Below are positions 7,366 to 13,670 of a stretch of 18,105 nucleotides of DNA, in pieces. A program made the translations under genes and the position numbers. The stretch's first letter is position 1. Each line of letters starts with the position of its first letter. The notes beneath the pieces were generated by a model. It saw nothing but the letters and a program-made list of their open reading frames with translations. It made no database searches and was not told the DNA's origin. The stretch comes from Sphingomonadales bacterium UBA7473. GTDB taxonomy: Bacteria > Pseudomonadota > Alphaproteobacteria > Sphingomonadales > Sphingomonadaceae. Location: contig DLOX01000082.1 of the NCBI GenBank assembly GCA_002478575.1, positions 1 to 18,105 of the forward strand, in the 5' to 3' direction.

Positions 7366-8037
7366 ATGAAGTATAAATTTTTGACAGGTGGCCTCGTGGC
7401 TGCTTTCCTTCTTCCTGCGACAGCGCAAGCTGCTGTTCTGACCTGCACAACCACTCCCGGCCGTCCGGCAGGCGGATGCCAAATGTTTGCAACGGTGCCA
7501 ACGGCTGTTGGCGCTGCTTCGAACAATCCGACCCGGCCAGGCACGGTTCAGTATTTCGCCGAACAAACCAAGGGGGTCGATGCGATCTTGTCTGCTGCCC
7601 TCGCTACGGCAGGGATAACTGTCGCTTCTGGCCAGATCGTTGCCTCTGACTATTTTAACTTCAATCCATTGGGTCTCTCGATTGCGCAAAACACGGTTGT
7701 AAATGGCGTGGCGACATTTTCAGGCCGGGTTATTGCGGTGATTAGGGACCGTACTGGGTTGGCCGCATCCAGCTTGACTTCGGCTTTTGGTCTGAGCGGG
7801 ACGACCTATAACAGCCCGCCCCTTGTTGGGCTTGAAGCACCGATCCTTGGGGACAATGTGAGCTTCTCTGGGAATCAGGTGAACTTCAATCTGGTTGCAA
7901 TCTCCCCCGGCGACAATTTCCGGGTGTTGACCGCCGTTCCTGAGCCATCAACATGGATGATGCTCCTGTTTGGCTTCGGCCTTGCTGGTTATGCACTGCG
8001 CAGCCGTCGCAAAAATATTGCGGTCAGCTTTTCATAA
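7366..8037 (+). CDS. PEP-CTERM sorting-domain protein (copy 1)
   Basis: A 223-residue exported protein. The signal peptide (residues 1-22, ending ATAQA) is followed by a secreted domain of unknown function with two early Cys (27 and 38). The C-terminal sorting signal starts at about 191: VPEPSTWMM, a hydrophobic helix, then SRRK and a short tail AVSFS. PEP-CTERM proteins are cut and anchored or released by an exosortase, and the form seen here resembles the PEPxxW class of Sphingomonadales. ATG 7366 is preceded by GGGG at 7355-7358; the in-frame TTG at 7345 would place residues before a good signal peptide. The next gene is a paralogue, nearly identical at both ends and diverged in the middle. 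The exosortase is not in the window. Confidence 0.85.
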   Translation: MKYKFLTGGLVAAFLLPATAQAAVLTCTTTPGRPAGGCQMFATVPTAVGAASNNPTRPGTVQYFAEQTKGVDAILSAALATAGITVASGQIVASDYFNFNPLGLSIAQNTVVNGVATFSGRVIAVIRDRTGLAASSLTSAFGLSGTTYNSPPLVGLEAPILGDNVSFSGNQVNFNLVAISPGDNFRVLTAVPEPSTWMMLLFGFGLAGYALRSRRKNIAVSFS

Positions 8038-8057
8038 GTGGACCATTAGTGAATCAG

Positions 8058-8090
8058 CCAGTGCGAGCAGCAGTGCTCGCGCTGGTTTGT
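8058..8090 (+). terminator. intrinsic terminator of PEP-CTERM copy 1
   Basis: Arms CCAGTGCGAGCA (8058-8069) and TGCTCGCGCTGG (8074-8085) pair over 12 bp, with one G-T pair and a GCAG loop. TTTGT follows. It lies 20 bp after the stop codon. Confidence 0.7.
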
Positions 8091-8443
8091 GCTGCATTGT
8101 CCGCTATGACGCTAAGGGCCTGAGAAGTTTTCAGATTTTGATGTGACTTAGATCACTCGTTGATCGATAACTTCCTGTTTCGAAATGGAACAGCTTGGCT
8201 TCCCAATTGGTAAAGAAGCCGTTTACTTCTGCGATGATTGCGCTAATGTTGCAGTGCACATAAAGCTCATGGCGAGTCGTCAGAACAGGGTCGATCTGGC
8301 GGAAAGTCTGAAAGAGCAGCGAGGTGATTTGCTCACAGCGTAGCTGCCGGATTGAGAGCGATAGGTGTAGTGGCTGAGTTGCTTCGGCAAGCCATTCCTC
8401 GGGTATTGCGTACTGTTCACATTTTGATGATTGGGGCTTTTCC
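8091..8443 (+). promoter_or_regulatory. long leader of second PEP-CTERM gene
   Basis: About 350 bp between the first terminator and the second PEP-CTERM start. From 8147 onward it is homologous to the leader of unit 1. It holds the 52-codon ORF (8185-8343). A second open frame without a clear start runs from about 8328 to a TGA at 8445-8447, overlapping the PEP-CTERM ATG as ATGA. The promoter was not located with confidence. Confidence 0.45.
8185..8343 (+). CDS. possible 52-aa small protein in leader
   Basis: An uninterrupted ATG-to-TAG frame of 52 residues. It begins MEQLGFPIGKEAVYFCDDCA; a CxxC motif (CDDC) lies near residue 17. The second half is charged and probably helical (ASRQNRVDLAESLKEQRGDL), with protein-like composition. 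It has no good Shine-Dalgarno sequence; only TTTCGAA precedes the ATG. The matching region of unit 1 is broken. It could be a real small regulator or zinc-binding peptide, a remnant of a longer gene (the next frame continues to the PEP-CTERM start), or chance within a conserved untranslated leader. Confidence 0.35.
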   Translation: MEQLGFPIGKEAVYFCDDCANVAVHIKLMASRQNRVDLAESLKEQRGDLLTA

Positions 8444-9109
8444 ATGAATTACAAGCTTTTGACTGGCGGCCTCGTTGCTGCTTTCCTTCTCCCGATGTCT
8501 GCTCAGGCTGCTGTGGTTGGTTGTAGCGTGACCTCCGGAACGCCAACTCTTCCGACTTGCGTGGAGCTGGTGCCGCCGGCATCTGTTGGCACGCCGGCCA
8601 ATCCATCGAATTCGGTAAACTATATTCAAGGCAACGCTGTTACGCTGACCGTCGCTACTGCTGCGATATTGAACAGTGGCATCGTGTCTGGCGCTGCCGT
8701 TCCCTTCGTGCAAGGCCAATGGATTACGTCCGACCTTGTCAATTATAACCCAGTCGCAAGCCCCGGCACGGTTGTTGCAAAAATGACATTTGCAGGCAAA
8801 GTTCTTGGCGTCATCCGGACAGCTGCTGGTTTGGCCGCAACTCACGTGACAAATCCCTTTTTAGCTGTGAGCAATGTGACCTATAATTTTGGAACCGTTG
8901 GTTCTGGCCTTGAAACGCCGCGCGATGTCGTGACGATTAGCGGGAACTCGGTCACCTTTGATCTTCGGTCGACCTCGAACAATGATAACTTCTCTGTTAT
9001 CACTGCCGTTCCTGAGCCATCAACCTGGATGATGCTCTTGTTTGGCTTCGGCCTCGCTGGTTATGCGCTACGTCGCCGTCGCGGTAATGTTGCAGTCAGC
9101 TTTTCCTAA
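8444..9109 (+). CDS. PEP-CTERM sorting-domain protein (copy 2)
   Basis: A 221-residue paralogue of the preceding gene. The signal peptide (LTGGLVAAFLLP, ending SAQA at 22) is almost the same. Two Cys at 27 and 39 again suggest a periplasmic disulfide. The PEP-CTERM signal begins at about 189 (VPEPSTWMM, hydrophobic helix, RRRR) and ends with the same AVSFS tail. The central region is clearly related but much diverged (SGNSVTFDL against SGNQVNFNL near the end). ATG 8444 has GGGG seven bases upstream. It has its own leader and terminator, so the copies are likely separate transcripts with similar control. The exported part has no function I recognise. Confidence 0.85.
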   Translation: MNYKLLTGGLVAAFLLPMSAQAAVVGCSVTSGTPTLPTCVELVPPASVGTPANPSNSVNYIQGNAVTLTVATAAILNSGIVSGAAVPFVQGQWITSDLVNYNPVASPGTVVAKMTFAGKVLGVIRTAAGLAATHVTNPFLAVSNVTYNFGTVGSGLETPRDVVTISGNSVTFDLRSTSNNDNFSVITAVPEPSTWMMLLFGFGLAGYALRRRRGNVAVSFS

Positions 9110-9128
9110 GAGCTGGACCTAAAGAATG

Positions 9129-9170
9129 GGCCGGGGTGAGCGATTTCGCTTGCGCTGGCCTTTTTCTTTT
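9129..9170 (+). terminator. intrinsic terminator of PEP-CTERM copy 2
   Basis: Arms GGCCGGGGTGAGCG (9129-9142) and CGCTTGCGCTGGCC (9147-9160) pair at 13 of 14 positions counting G-T pairs, with an ATTT loop. TTTTTCTTTT follows (9161-9170). It closes the second repeat unit 36 bp before the SleB-like gene. Confidence 0.85.
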
Positions 9171-9205
9171 GCGGCTCCTCGGAGTCTGCAAACTCGGATG
9201 AAGAT

Positions 9206-10291
9206 ATGATGGAAGACGCAGTTCAAAAGAGCAAATGGCCGCGCAGATTGCGCCTGCTCTTGGTTGCGGGCTTGTCAGTCTTCATCATCGATACGGTCGC
9301 GTTGGATGCACGGATCGCCAATAGCGGCTTTGGCAGCTCGCAGTTCGGTACCAGCATTGACCTTAGCCAAGCGTCGCCGGTCAACGCGCCTGCCATCGAA
9401 CCGGTCACCTATCTTCCCGTTACCGCCGAAGAAGCTGAAAAGCTCAACGATGCCGTCCCCATTGTGCCGGGCGCGATCGTGCGTGCACCCGCCTTCAGTT
9501 CCGGTGAAGCTGCATATGCTGGGCCTTCGCGTATGGCGGCGCTGGATTGTCTGGCGGCAGCCGTTTATTATGAAGCTGCTTCAGAATCGCTCACGGGTCA
9601 ACGTGGCGTTGCTCAGGTTGTTTTGAACCGCGTGCGCCATCCTGCCTATCCCAATAGCGTCTGTGGCGTCGTTTATCAGGGTTCAGAGCGCAGGACGGGC
9701 TGCCAATTTTCCTTCACATGTGACGGATCACTTGCGCGGGTGCCAAGCACATCAGGGTGGCAACGTGCTCTTGGTGTCGCTGCAGCCGCTCTTGCTGGTT
9801 ATGTTGAGCCTTCTGTTGGCACGGCAACTCATTATCACACAAAATGGGTTGTGCCTTATTGGAGCTCAAGCCTGACCAAGTTGACGAACATTGGTGCTCA
9901 TATCTTTTATCGCTGGAATGGGAATAATGGCCTGCCTGGTGCGTTCAGCCAACGTTATGCGGGTTCAGAGCCCTTAGGCGATTTGAGGCAACAGGCTCAA
10001 CTTGCCTCGATGGCGCAGGCTTCTGAAACCCTTGGTTCTGGCCTTTCTCCAGAGATGTTGAAGCAGATTGTGGATGGCATTGAAACAAATGCGCCTGCTG
10101 CATCGACCGCACAAAAGCCGAAAGGCATACCCGTTGCTGCAGACGAAACGCGCTCTGCTTTGCGGATCGATGATCAGAAGAGCGAATTGATTCTTAACGA
10201 GTCACGGCTGCTCTTGAACGAAACGAAAATAGCTGCCAAAAATTCTAATAATATCAACGGCGTACAAGCTGGTTCTGGGGGAGCGGAATAA
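9206..10291 (+). CDS. SleB/CwlJ-type cell wall hydrolase
   Basis: A 361-residue protein with an N-terminal membrane anchor or signal (about 15-32, after the basic KWPRRLR) and a low-complexity linker. The Hydrolase_2 (SleB) domain follows at roughly 108-240. Key parts are AVYYEAASESLTGQRGVAQV (Glu123 is the likely catalytic residue of the family), CQFSFTCDG (166-174) and THYHTKWVVPYWS (208-220). Such enzymes cleave peptidoglycan; outside spore formers they act in wall remodelling in the periplasm. The C-terminal 100 residues are Ala/Asn-rich and unassigned. A tandem ATG start lies at 9206. Only 2 bp separate its stop from the next gene, a PEP-CTERM protein, so the two are probably made together. 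Any promoter must overlap or closely follow the upstream terminator. Confidence 0.88.
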   Translation: MMEDAVQKSKWPRRLRLLLVAGLSVFIIDTVALDARIANSGFGSSQFGTSIDLSQASPVNAPAIEPVTYLPVTAEEAEKLNDAVPIVPGAIVRAPAFSSGEAAYAGPSRMAALDCLAAAVYYEAASESLTGQRGVAQVVLNRVRHPAYPNSVCGVVYQGSERRTGCQFSFTCDGSLARVPSTSGWQRALGVAAAALAGYVEPSVGTATHYHTKWVVPYWSSSLTKLTNIGAHIFYRWNGNNGLPGAFSQRYAGSEPLGDLRQQAQLASMAQASETLGSGLSPEMLKQIVDGIETNAPAASTAQKPKGIPVAADETRSALRIDDQKSELILNESRLLLNETKIAAKNSNNINGVQAGSGGAE

Positions 10292-10293
10292 TC

Positions 10294-10902
10294 ATGAGCG
10301 GTAATCTTTATCTTGCGGAACGCGATAATCAGAGACTGGGGATCTTTCTTTTTGGCTTGGGCCTGATTGGTGCTGGTCTCAGTGTCCAAAGTGAGCGGGC
10401 TTTGTTTGCGGCGACGGGGGCTCCGCTTACCGAAGTGGCAGCCTTGACTGCCCTTGTTCAGCCAACGCAAGATCAAGCTGAAGAACAAGACGGTACGCGT
10501 GTTTTGACCATTCCGCGCGCTTTCACCGGTCTAACGCGCCGCCGTTTGGCTCCCAGAAGGGCTGCTCCTTTGGTTGCAGCCCCAGCGGTTCCTCAGGCCA
10601 TTGCATCGCTCACTACGACGCCTGAAAACACGGGAGGGCCTGCAACCGATATCCCAAATATCGGCGCGCCTGAGCAAGTTGGCGCGACGGACATTCCAGG
10701 TATTGTGACGAACAACGAAGCTGCGCCGCAGCCCGGGGCGCCTCAGGGTGTTTTGGAAGAAGAAGAGGTGTTGATTGTTCCAGGACCAGTGCCTGAACCG
10801 TCGACTTGGCTGATGCTGATTGCTGGCTTCTTCATGATGGGCGGTGCTTTGCGCCAGTCGAAGAAACCCTCGAACGCTGTGGGGCTTCCGACCTCCAACT
10901 GA
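10294..10902 (+). CDS. PEP-CTERM protein coupled to SleB gene
   Basis: A 202-residue protein with an unusual N-terminus: about 13 polar residues, then a hydrophobic segment (LGIFLFGLGLIGAGLS), which could be a signal or an anchor. The middle is Pro/Ala-rich and probably disordered, with a small internal repeat (ATDIPNIG, ATDIPGIV) and an acidic patch (EEEEV). The PEP-CTERM signal begins at about 166: PVPEPSTWLML, a hydrophobic helix, then RQSKK. It is not closely similar to the two tandem PEP-CTERM proteins. It sits 2 bp after the SleB-like hydrolase with GGAG upstream, so a joint role at the cell wall is likely, with the protein perhaps acting as a surface-sorted partner. Confidence 0.75.
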   Translation: MSGNLYLAERDNQRLGIFLFGLGLIGAGLSVQSERALFAATGAPLTEVAALTALVQPTQDQAEEQDGTRVLTIPRAFTGLTRRRLAPRRAAPLVAAPAVPQAIASLTTTPENTGGPATDIPNIGAPEQVGATDIPGIVTNNEAAPQPGAPQGVLEEEEVLIVPGPVPEPSTWLMLIAGFFMMGGALRQSKKPSNAVGLPTSN

Positions 10903-10970
10903 TCATTTTTGATCGGCATGTCATTCCAGTTTTCGGGCTCTAGGGTAGTTTTGCTCCCCAACCGTTGGAA

Positions 10971-10999
10971 TTGACGGGGTTAACCATATCTCCTATCCT
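10971..10999 (+). promoter_or_regulatory. sigma70-type promoter of four-TM protein gene
   Basis: TTGACG (10971-10976) and TATCCT (10994-10999) are separated by 17 bp. Transcription would start near 11006, upstream of TTG 11040 but downstream of the longer TTG 10965 option, which supports the shorter gene. Confidence 0.45.
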
Positions 11000-11039
11000 T
11001 TGGATTGAGCCGAAGAATAGGCGCCCGGGGGGAAGAGAA

Positions 11040-11921
11040 TTGGCAGCAAGATCACATGTCGATGATGGTAAGCGCAGCAAGGCACCATATCTTTTTGGGG
11101 CTTGGGCGACGCTCGTCGGGCTCTTCTTTTTCTGGGAATCGGTTGAATACAAGGGCCTGACAGGCTGGTTAGCGGAAATCCAGTTCGCCTATCTGGGGAC
11201 CTATTTCCCGGTTGTTACTTACTTATTGTTTGTCGCATTATTTTCGATACCACTCTTTATCTATGCGCTCTATCGTCGGCGCCAAGAACGTAAACAGGCC
11301 GATCCAAATGAACGGGCCGGGGGGCGTGCCTTGGCTGCCTCTACTCGGCGGATGCGGACGCTTTTTGGGGTGGCTGCGGGTGTCGGCGTTGCTGCTCTTA
11401 TTGCTCTTCTCGTGACATTATTCTTGCCCGATTCAAAGGGCGGAACTCAGCGTATCGTCGTCGGTTCCGAAGCATCCTTGTCTCCTGCAGAGGGCCCATC
11501 TTCGCTGGCTGGAAATCACAATTTGAGGCTCACCGCGCGGCATACAGTGGCGTTGCCTTTTCTTGGACGCGACACCTATTTCGTCCCCGTCAGCGGCTCA
11601 GTCGGAAATCAGCGCATCGTGCATTATTTCGCAGAAACTGAACGTTTAGGAGAGAAGCCCTTCTATTTCGCGCCCGTCAAAGAGGGTGTTTTGCGCAAGA
11701 ACGGCTTGCCGGGTGAAATCATGGCCCTCTACAAAAATGTGGGGCTCTCCGTCGGCGCACCGCACTATGTCTTGTATAAGAACCGGGATTCGATGCGCTC
11801 ACGTCACGTGATGGTGACGGCGCAGCTGACGCTTCTTGCCATCCTCATCGCGCTGTTGGGCTTCATCCAACAATGGCGTCGCAATCGGCTAAAGCGCAAG
11901 ATATCAGAGGTCCAAGCTTAA
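11040..11921 (+). CDS. four-TM membrane protein, unknown function
   Basis: About 293 residues from the chosen start. Hydrophobic segments lie near 17-33, 55-78, 108-129 and 258-276. A soluble domain of about 125 residues lies between TM3 and TM4 (contains LPFLGRDTYFVPVSG and GEKPFYFAPVKEGVL) and is probably outside the cytoplasm. Basic loops follow TM2 (RRRQERK) and TM4 (RRNRLKRK), consistent with that topology. I do not recognise the family. The TTG at 11040 is chosen because GGAAGAG lies just before it (11031-11037) and a promoter lies upstream; the same frame is open back to TTG 10965. It appears to be a single-gene unit on the same strand as its neighbours. Confidence 0.65.
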   Translation: MAARSHVDDGKRSKAPYLFGAWATLVGLFFFWESVEYKGLTGWLAEIQFAYLGTYFPVVTYLLFVALFSIPLFIYALYRRRQERKQADPNERAGGRALAASTRRMRTLFGVAAGVGVAALIALLVTLFLPDSKGGTQRIVVGSEASLSPAEGPSSLAGNHNLRLTARHTVALPFLGRDTYFVPVSGSVGNQRIVHYFAETERLGEKPFYFAPVKEGVLRKNGLPGEIMALYKNVGLSVGAPHYVLYKNRDSMRSRHVMVTAQLTLLAILIALLGFIQQWRRNRLKRKISEVQA

Positions 11922-11961
11922 TCTCTCATTGGCCAGCCCGTTTCCGAAATTTACATTTCAG

Positions 11962-11976
11962 TTAACGCCGCGTTAG
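11962..11976 (+). promoter_or_regulatory. CtrA-like site ahead of retropepsin gene
   Basis: TTAA, seven bases, then TTAG: one base from the alphaproteobacterial CtrA pattern TTAA-N7-TTAA. The core is also a palindrome (TAACGC-C-GCGTTA, 11963-11975). A second inverted repeat, GAAAT/ATTTC, lies at 11946-11959. It is 48 bp before ATG 12024. A match this short can be chance. Confidence 0.35.
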
Positions 11977-12023
11977 CTATCCCAATCGAGCGGCCCTTAA
12001 TCTCTTAGGGTTAATGGCCAGGC

Positions 12024-12557
12024 ATGCGATTATTCAGCATAGCCTTGTTGCTCATGGGGATGAGCGTGATGTCGAGCGGGCAGATGCTTGTCGGCGAACA
12101 AGTCTTATCTGCCCTGCCTCAGGCCAAGCCAGCTGCCCATTTCGTGCGAGCTCCTGACGATGGTCCGACGGCGTCAAAGCCAAAGGACACAGTGATGTCA
12201 GAGATAGAGCAAGCGCCAGACGGGCTTTTCTATGTCACTGTCCGCATCAACGACAAGCCTGTGCGCTTCGTAATCGACAGCGGCGCTTCAGTGGTGGTGC
12301 TGACCAAAGCTGACGCGCAAGCGCTTTCGCTCGCAACGTCCAACACCAAGCGCCAGTCGATCCAAACCGCAAGTGGATCAAAGCCCATGCGCTGGACCCG
12401 TTTAGAGACGCTTTCCATTGCTGGGCAGACCATGACAGATGTTGATGCTGCGATCATCGATAGCGGCCTCCAGACGTCTCTCTTGGGACAAAATGCGCTG
12501 GCTCAACTGGGTTCAGTTGTTCAGACCGGCACAACGATGCAGATTCGTTACCCCTAG
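12024..12557 (+). CDS. retropepsin-like aspartic protease (clan AA)
   Basis: A 177-residue protein with an N-terminal hydrophobic signal or anchor (about 1-20) and a Pro/Ala linker. A single retropepsin-like domain follows, with catalytic DSGAS (Asp85 in FVIDSGASVVVLT) and the later SLLGQNALAQLG motif that closes the active-site half. This fits the TIGR02281-type family of small membrane-anchored aspartic proteases in Proteobacteria, which probably act as dimers on the periplasmic side; substrates are unknown. ATG 12024 is the only start giving the signal segment; the upstream ribosome-binding sequence is weak. It is followed by a tRNA gene on the other strand. Confidence 0.85.
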   Translation: MRLFSIALLLMGMSVMSSGQMLVGEQVLSALPQAKPAAHFVRAPDDGPTASKPKDTVMSEIEQAPDGLFYVTVRINDKPVRFVIDSGASVVVLTKADAQALSLATSNTKRQSIQTASGSKPMRWTRLETLSIAGQTMTDVDAAIIDSGLQTSLLGQNALAQLGSVVQTGTTMQIRYP

Positions 12558-12621
12558 CCGACGGCGCTATCCGAAAAGTCGGAGAAGCTCATCAATCGCT
12601 AAATGTCATTATTGTTGGATT

Positions 12622-12706
12622 TGGTGCCCCTGGCCGGACTCGAACCAGCACATCTTTCGATACCGCATTTTGAGTGCGGCGCGTCTACCAATTTCACCAC
12701 AGGGGC
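12622..12706 (-). tRNA. tRNA-Leu (CAA anticodon)
   Basis: On the minus strand the acceptor GCCCCTG (12706-12700) pairs with CAGGGGC (12632-12626), followed by A and an encoded CCA (12624-12622). The D-arm contains AAATTGGTAGA. The anticodon stem CCGCA/TGCGG encloses the loop CTCAAAA, giving anticodon CAA, which reads TTG. A variable arm and the T-loop TTCGAGT complete a class II tRNA. The length is 85 bases including CCA. Confidence 0.95.
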
Positions 12707-12738
12707 ATCCAAGTGCTGATCGTCGGCTGAACATTGTC

Positions 12739-12744
12739 AGTCAA
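12739..12744 (-). promoter_or_regulatory. possible -35 box of tRNA-Leu
   Basis: TTGACT on the minus strand lies 32 bp before the tRNA 5' end, a suitable distance. No good -10 box was found at 17-18 bp spacing (GATCAG/ATCAGC), so the site is weak. Confidence 0.25.
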
Positions 12745-12809
12745 CGCACCTGAGCGGCCCCCTCAACACTGAAATTGGCGATAATGCAATCTCTTTTTTG
12801 AAGGCCTCC

Positions 12810-13670
12810 CTAGCCATAGGCTCGATAGGCATTGATCCAAGCGACGGTTTTGACCAGCCCGCCGAAAGGATAGAAGTGCAATCGCACCTCCCCATGTTCG
12901 GGGCCAAGCGCCCGAGCGAAACCATCGACCAGCTTGTCCGGCCCTGCAGAACCGAGCAGGTTGGTCACCGAAACGCCATATTTTCTCATAACCGCCGTTG
13001 AGGCACCCACACCGCAGCGGGCAGCAAAGCGGAGGAGGAGCCCGATGCTCGCTGGGCCAGGGATCCCAACCCGCACAGGCGTGTCTATTCCGCGCTCGCG
13101 CAGTTCCCGCAGCCAAGATAGGACTCGGCCTGAATCAAATCCGAACTGAGTTACGATCAGGGCGGACATACCACGCTGCTCAATCTCTTTGACTTTGGCC
13201 TCCAGCGCGGCCCAGCATTCGTCCACTGACATGATCGGATGGCCCTCAGGATGGCCGCCGATGCCAATTGCTTTGATGCCCGCTTTTTCAAAGGCGCCGG
13301 TTTGGATAAGGGAAAGTGAGTCAGAATAAGGTCCAAGCGCTGCGGGAGGGTCCCCCGCGACAATGAAGCAGCGCGTCACCTGCGCCTGCTCAACCACACC
13401 GCGCAAATAGCTTTCAAACTCGGCCTCTGACACGATCCGCCGCGCGGAAAAATGCGGCATGGGTTCAAAGCCCATTTGGCGTGCCGCAACGACGGTTGCG
13501 ATGCGCGCTTCTGGTTTCTCATCAGGCAGAAAGGTTATGGAAAGTGGGGTTTGAGCGGGGATGAGTGGCGCAGCATCGCGCAACGCTGCGGCGTCTTTTG
13601 CTGTCACTTCCAGTGAATATTGATCAGTGATGGCGGTCATCTGCGCGTCAGTTTCCAAGGCAAGGCTCAT
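12810..13670 (-). CDS. MetF-like methylenetetrahydrofolate reductase family protein
   Basis: A 286-residue TIM-barrel protein of the MTHFR family, which interconverts 5-methyl- and 5,10-methylene-tetrahydrofolate using a flavin. SLEVT (Glu21) corresponds to the SFEFF region bearing the catalytic Glu of MetF. Also visible are PMPHFSARR (70-78; compare the AHLTC region), FIVAGDPP (102-109; compare RGDPP), TQFGFD (174-179; compare TQFFFD) and LHFYPFGG (264-271). ATG 13670 overlaps the stop of the upstream DmdA-like gene as ATGA (13670-13667); the same frame extends upstream but only inside that gene. The coupling suggests it takes methyl-THF made by its partner and oxidises it back to methylene-THF. 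It diverges from housekeeping MetF, so a specialised paralogue is likely. Confidence 0.8.
   Translation of the reverse strand: MSLALETDAQMTAITDQYSLEVTAKDAAALRDAAPLIPAQTPLSITFLPDEKPEARIATVVAARQMGFEPMPHFSARRIVSEAEFESYLRGVVEQAQVTRCFIVAGDPPAALGPYSDSLSLIQTGAFEKAGIKAIGIGGHPEGHPIMSVDECWAALEAKVKEIEQRGMSALIVTQFGFDSGRVLSWLRELRERGIDTPVRVGIPGPASIGLLLRFAARCGVGASTAVMRKYGVSVTNLLGSAGPDKLVDGFARALGPEHGEVRLHFYPFGGLVKTVAWINAYRAYG

Larger units (their letters stand above)
7064..8090 (+). repeat. tandem unit 1: leader + PEP-CTERM gene + terminator
   Basis: Left copy of a diverged direct repeat of about 1.02 kb. It matches 8147-9170 in order and spacing. A shared CCTGTTTCGAAATG block sits 275 bp before the start codon (271 in unit 2), with scattered leader identities such as CGAGTCG, GGGTCG, GAGCAG and AGCTGCC. 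The ribosome-binding stretch GATTGGGGC is identical, the two coding ends are conserved, and each unit closes with a hairpin terminator. The middle of the coding part has diverged most. Confidence 0.7.
8147..9170 (+). repeat. tandem unit 2: leader + PEP-CTERM gene + terminator
   Basis: Right copy of the diverged direct repeat described for 7064-8090, separated from it by about 56 bp. The block TCCTGTTTCGAAATG is at 8173-8187 and GATTGGGGC lies before ATG 8444. The unit ends with its own terminator. Near-equal length and identical element order argue for tandem duplication followed by divergence. Confidence 0.7.

Noticed and set aside
8193..8215. sigma54-like GG-N10-GG pattern in both leaders
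   Set aside because: The -12 element lacks the invariant GC in both copies, so a sigma54 promoter is not supported.
10910..10935. hairpin just after the third PEP-CTERM gene as terminator
   Set aside because: The stem around TGATCA-TTTT-TGATCG includes the stop codon, is short and has no following T-run.
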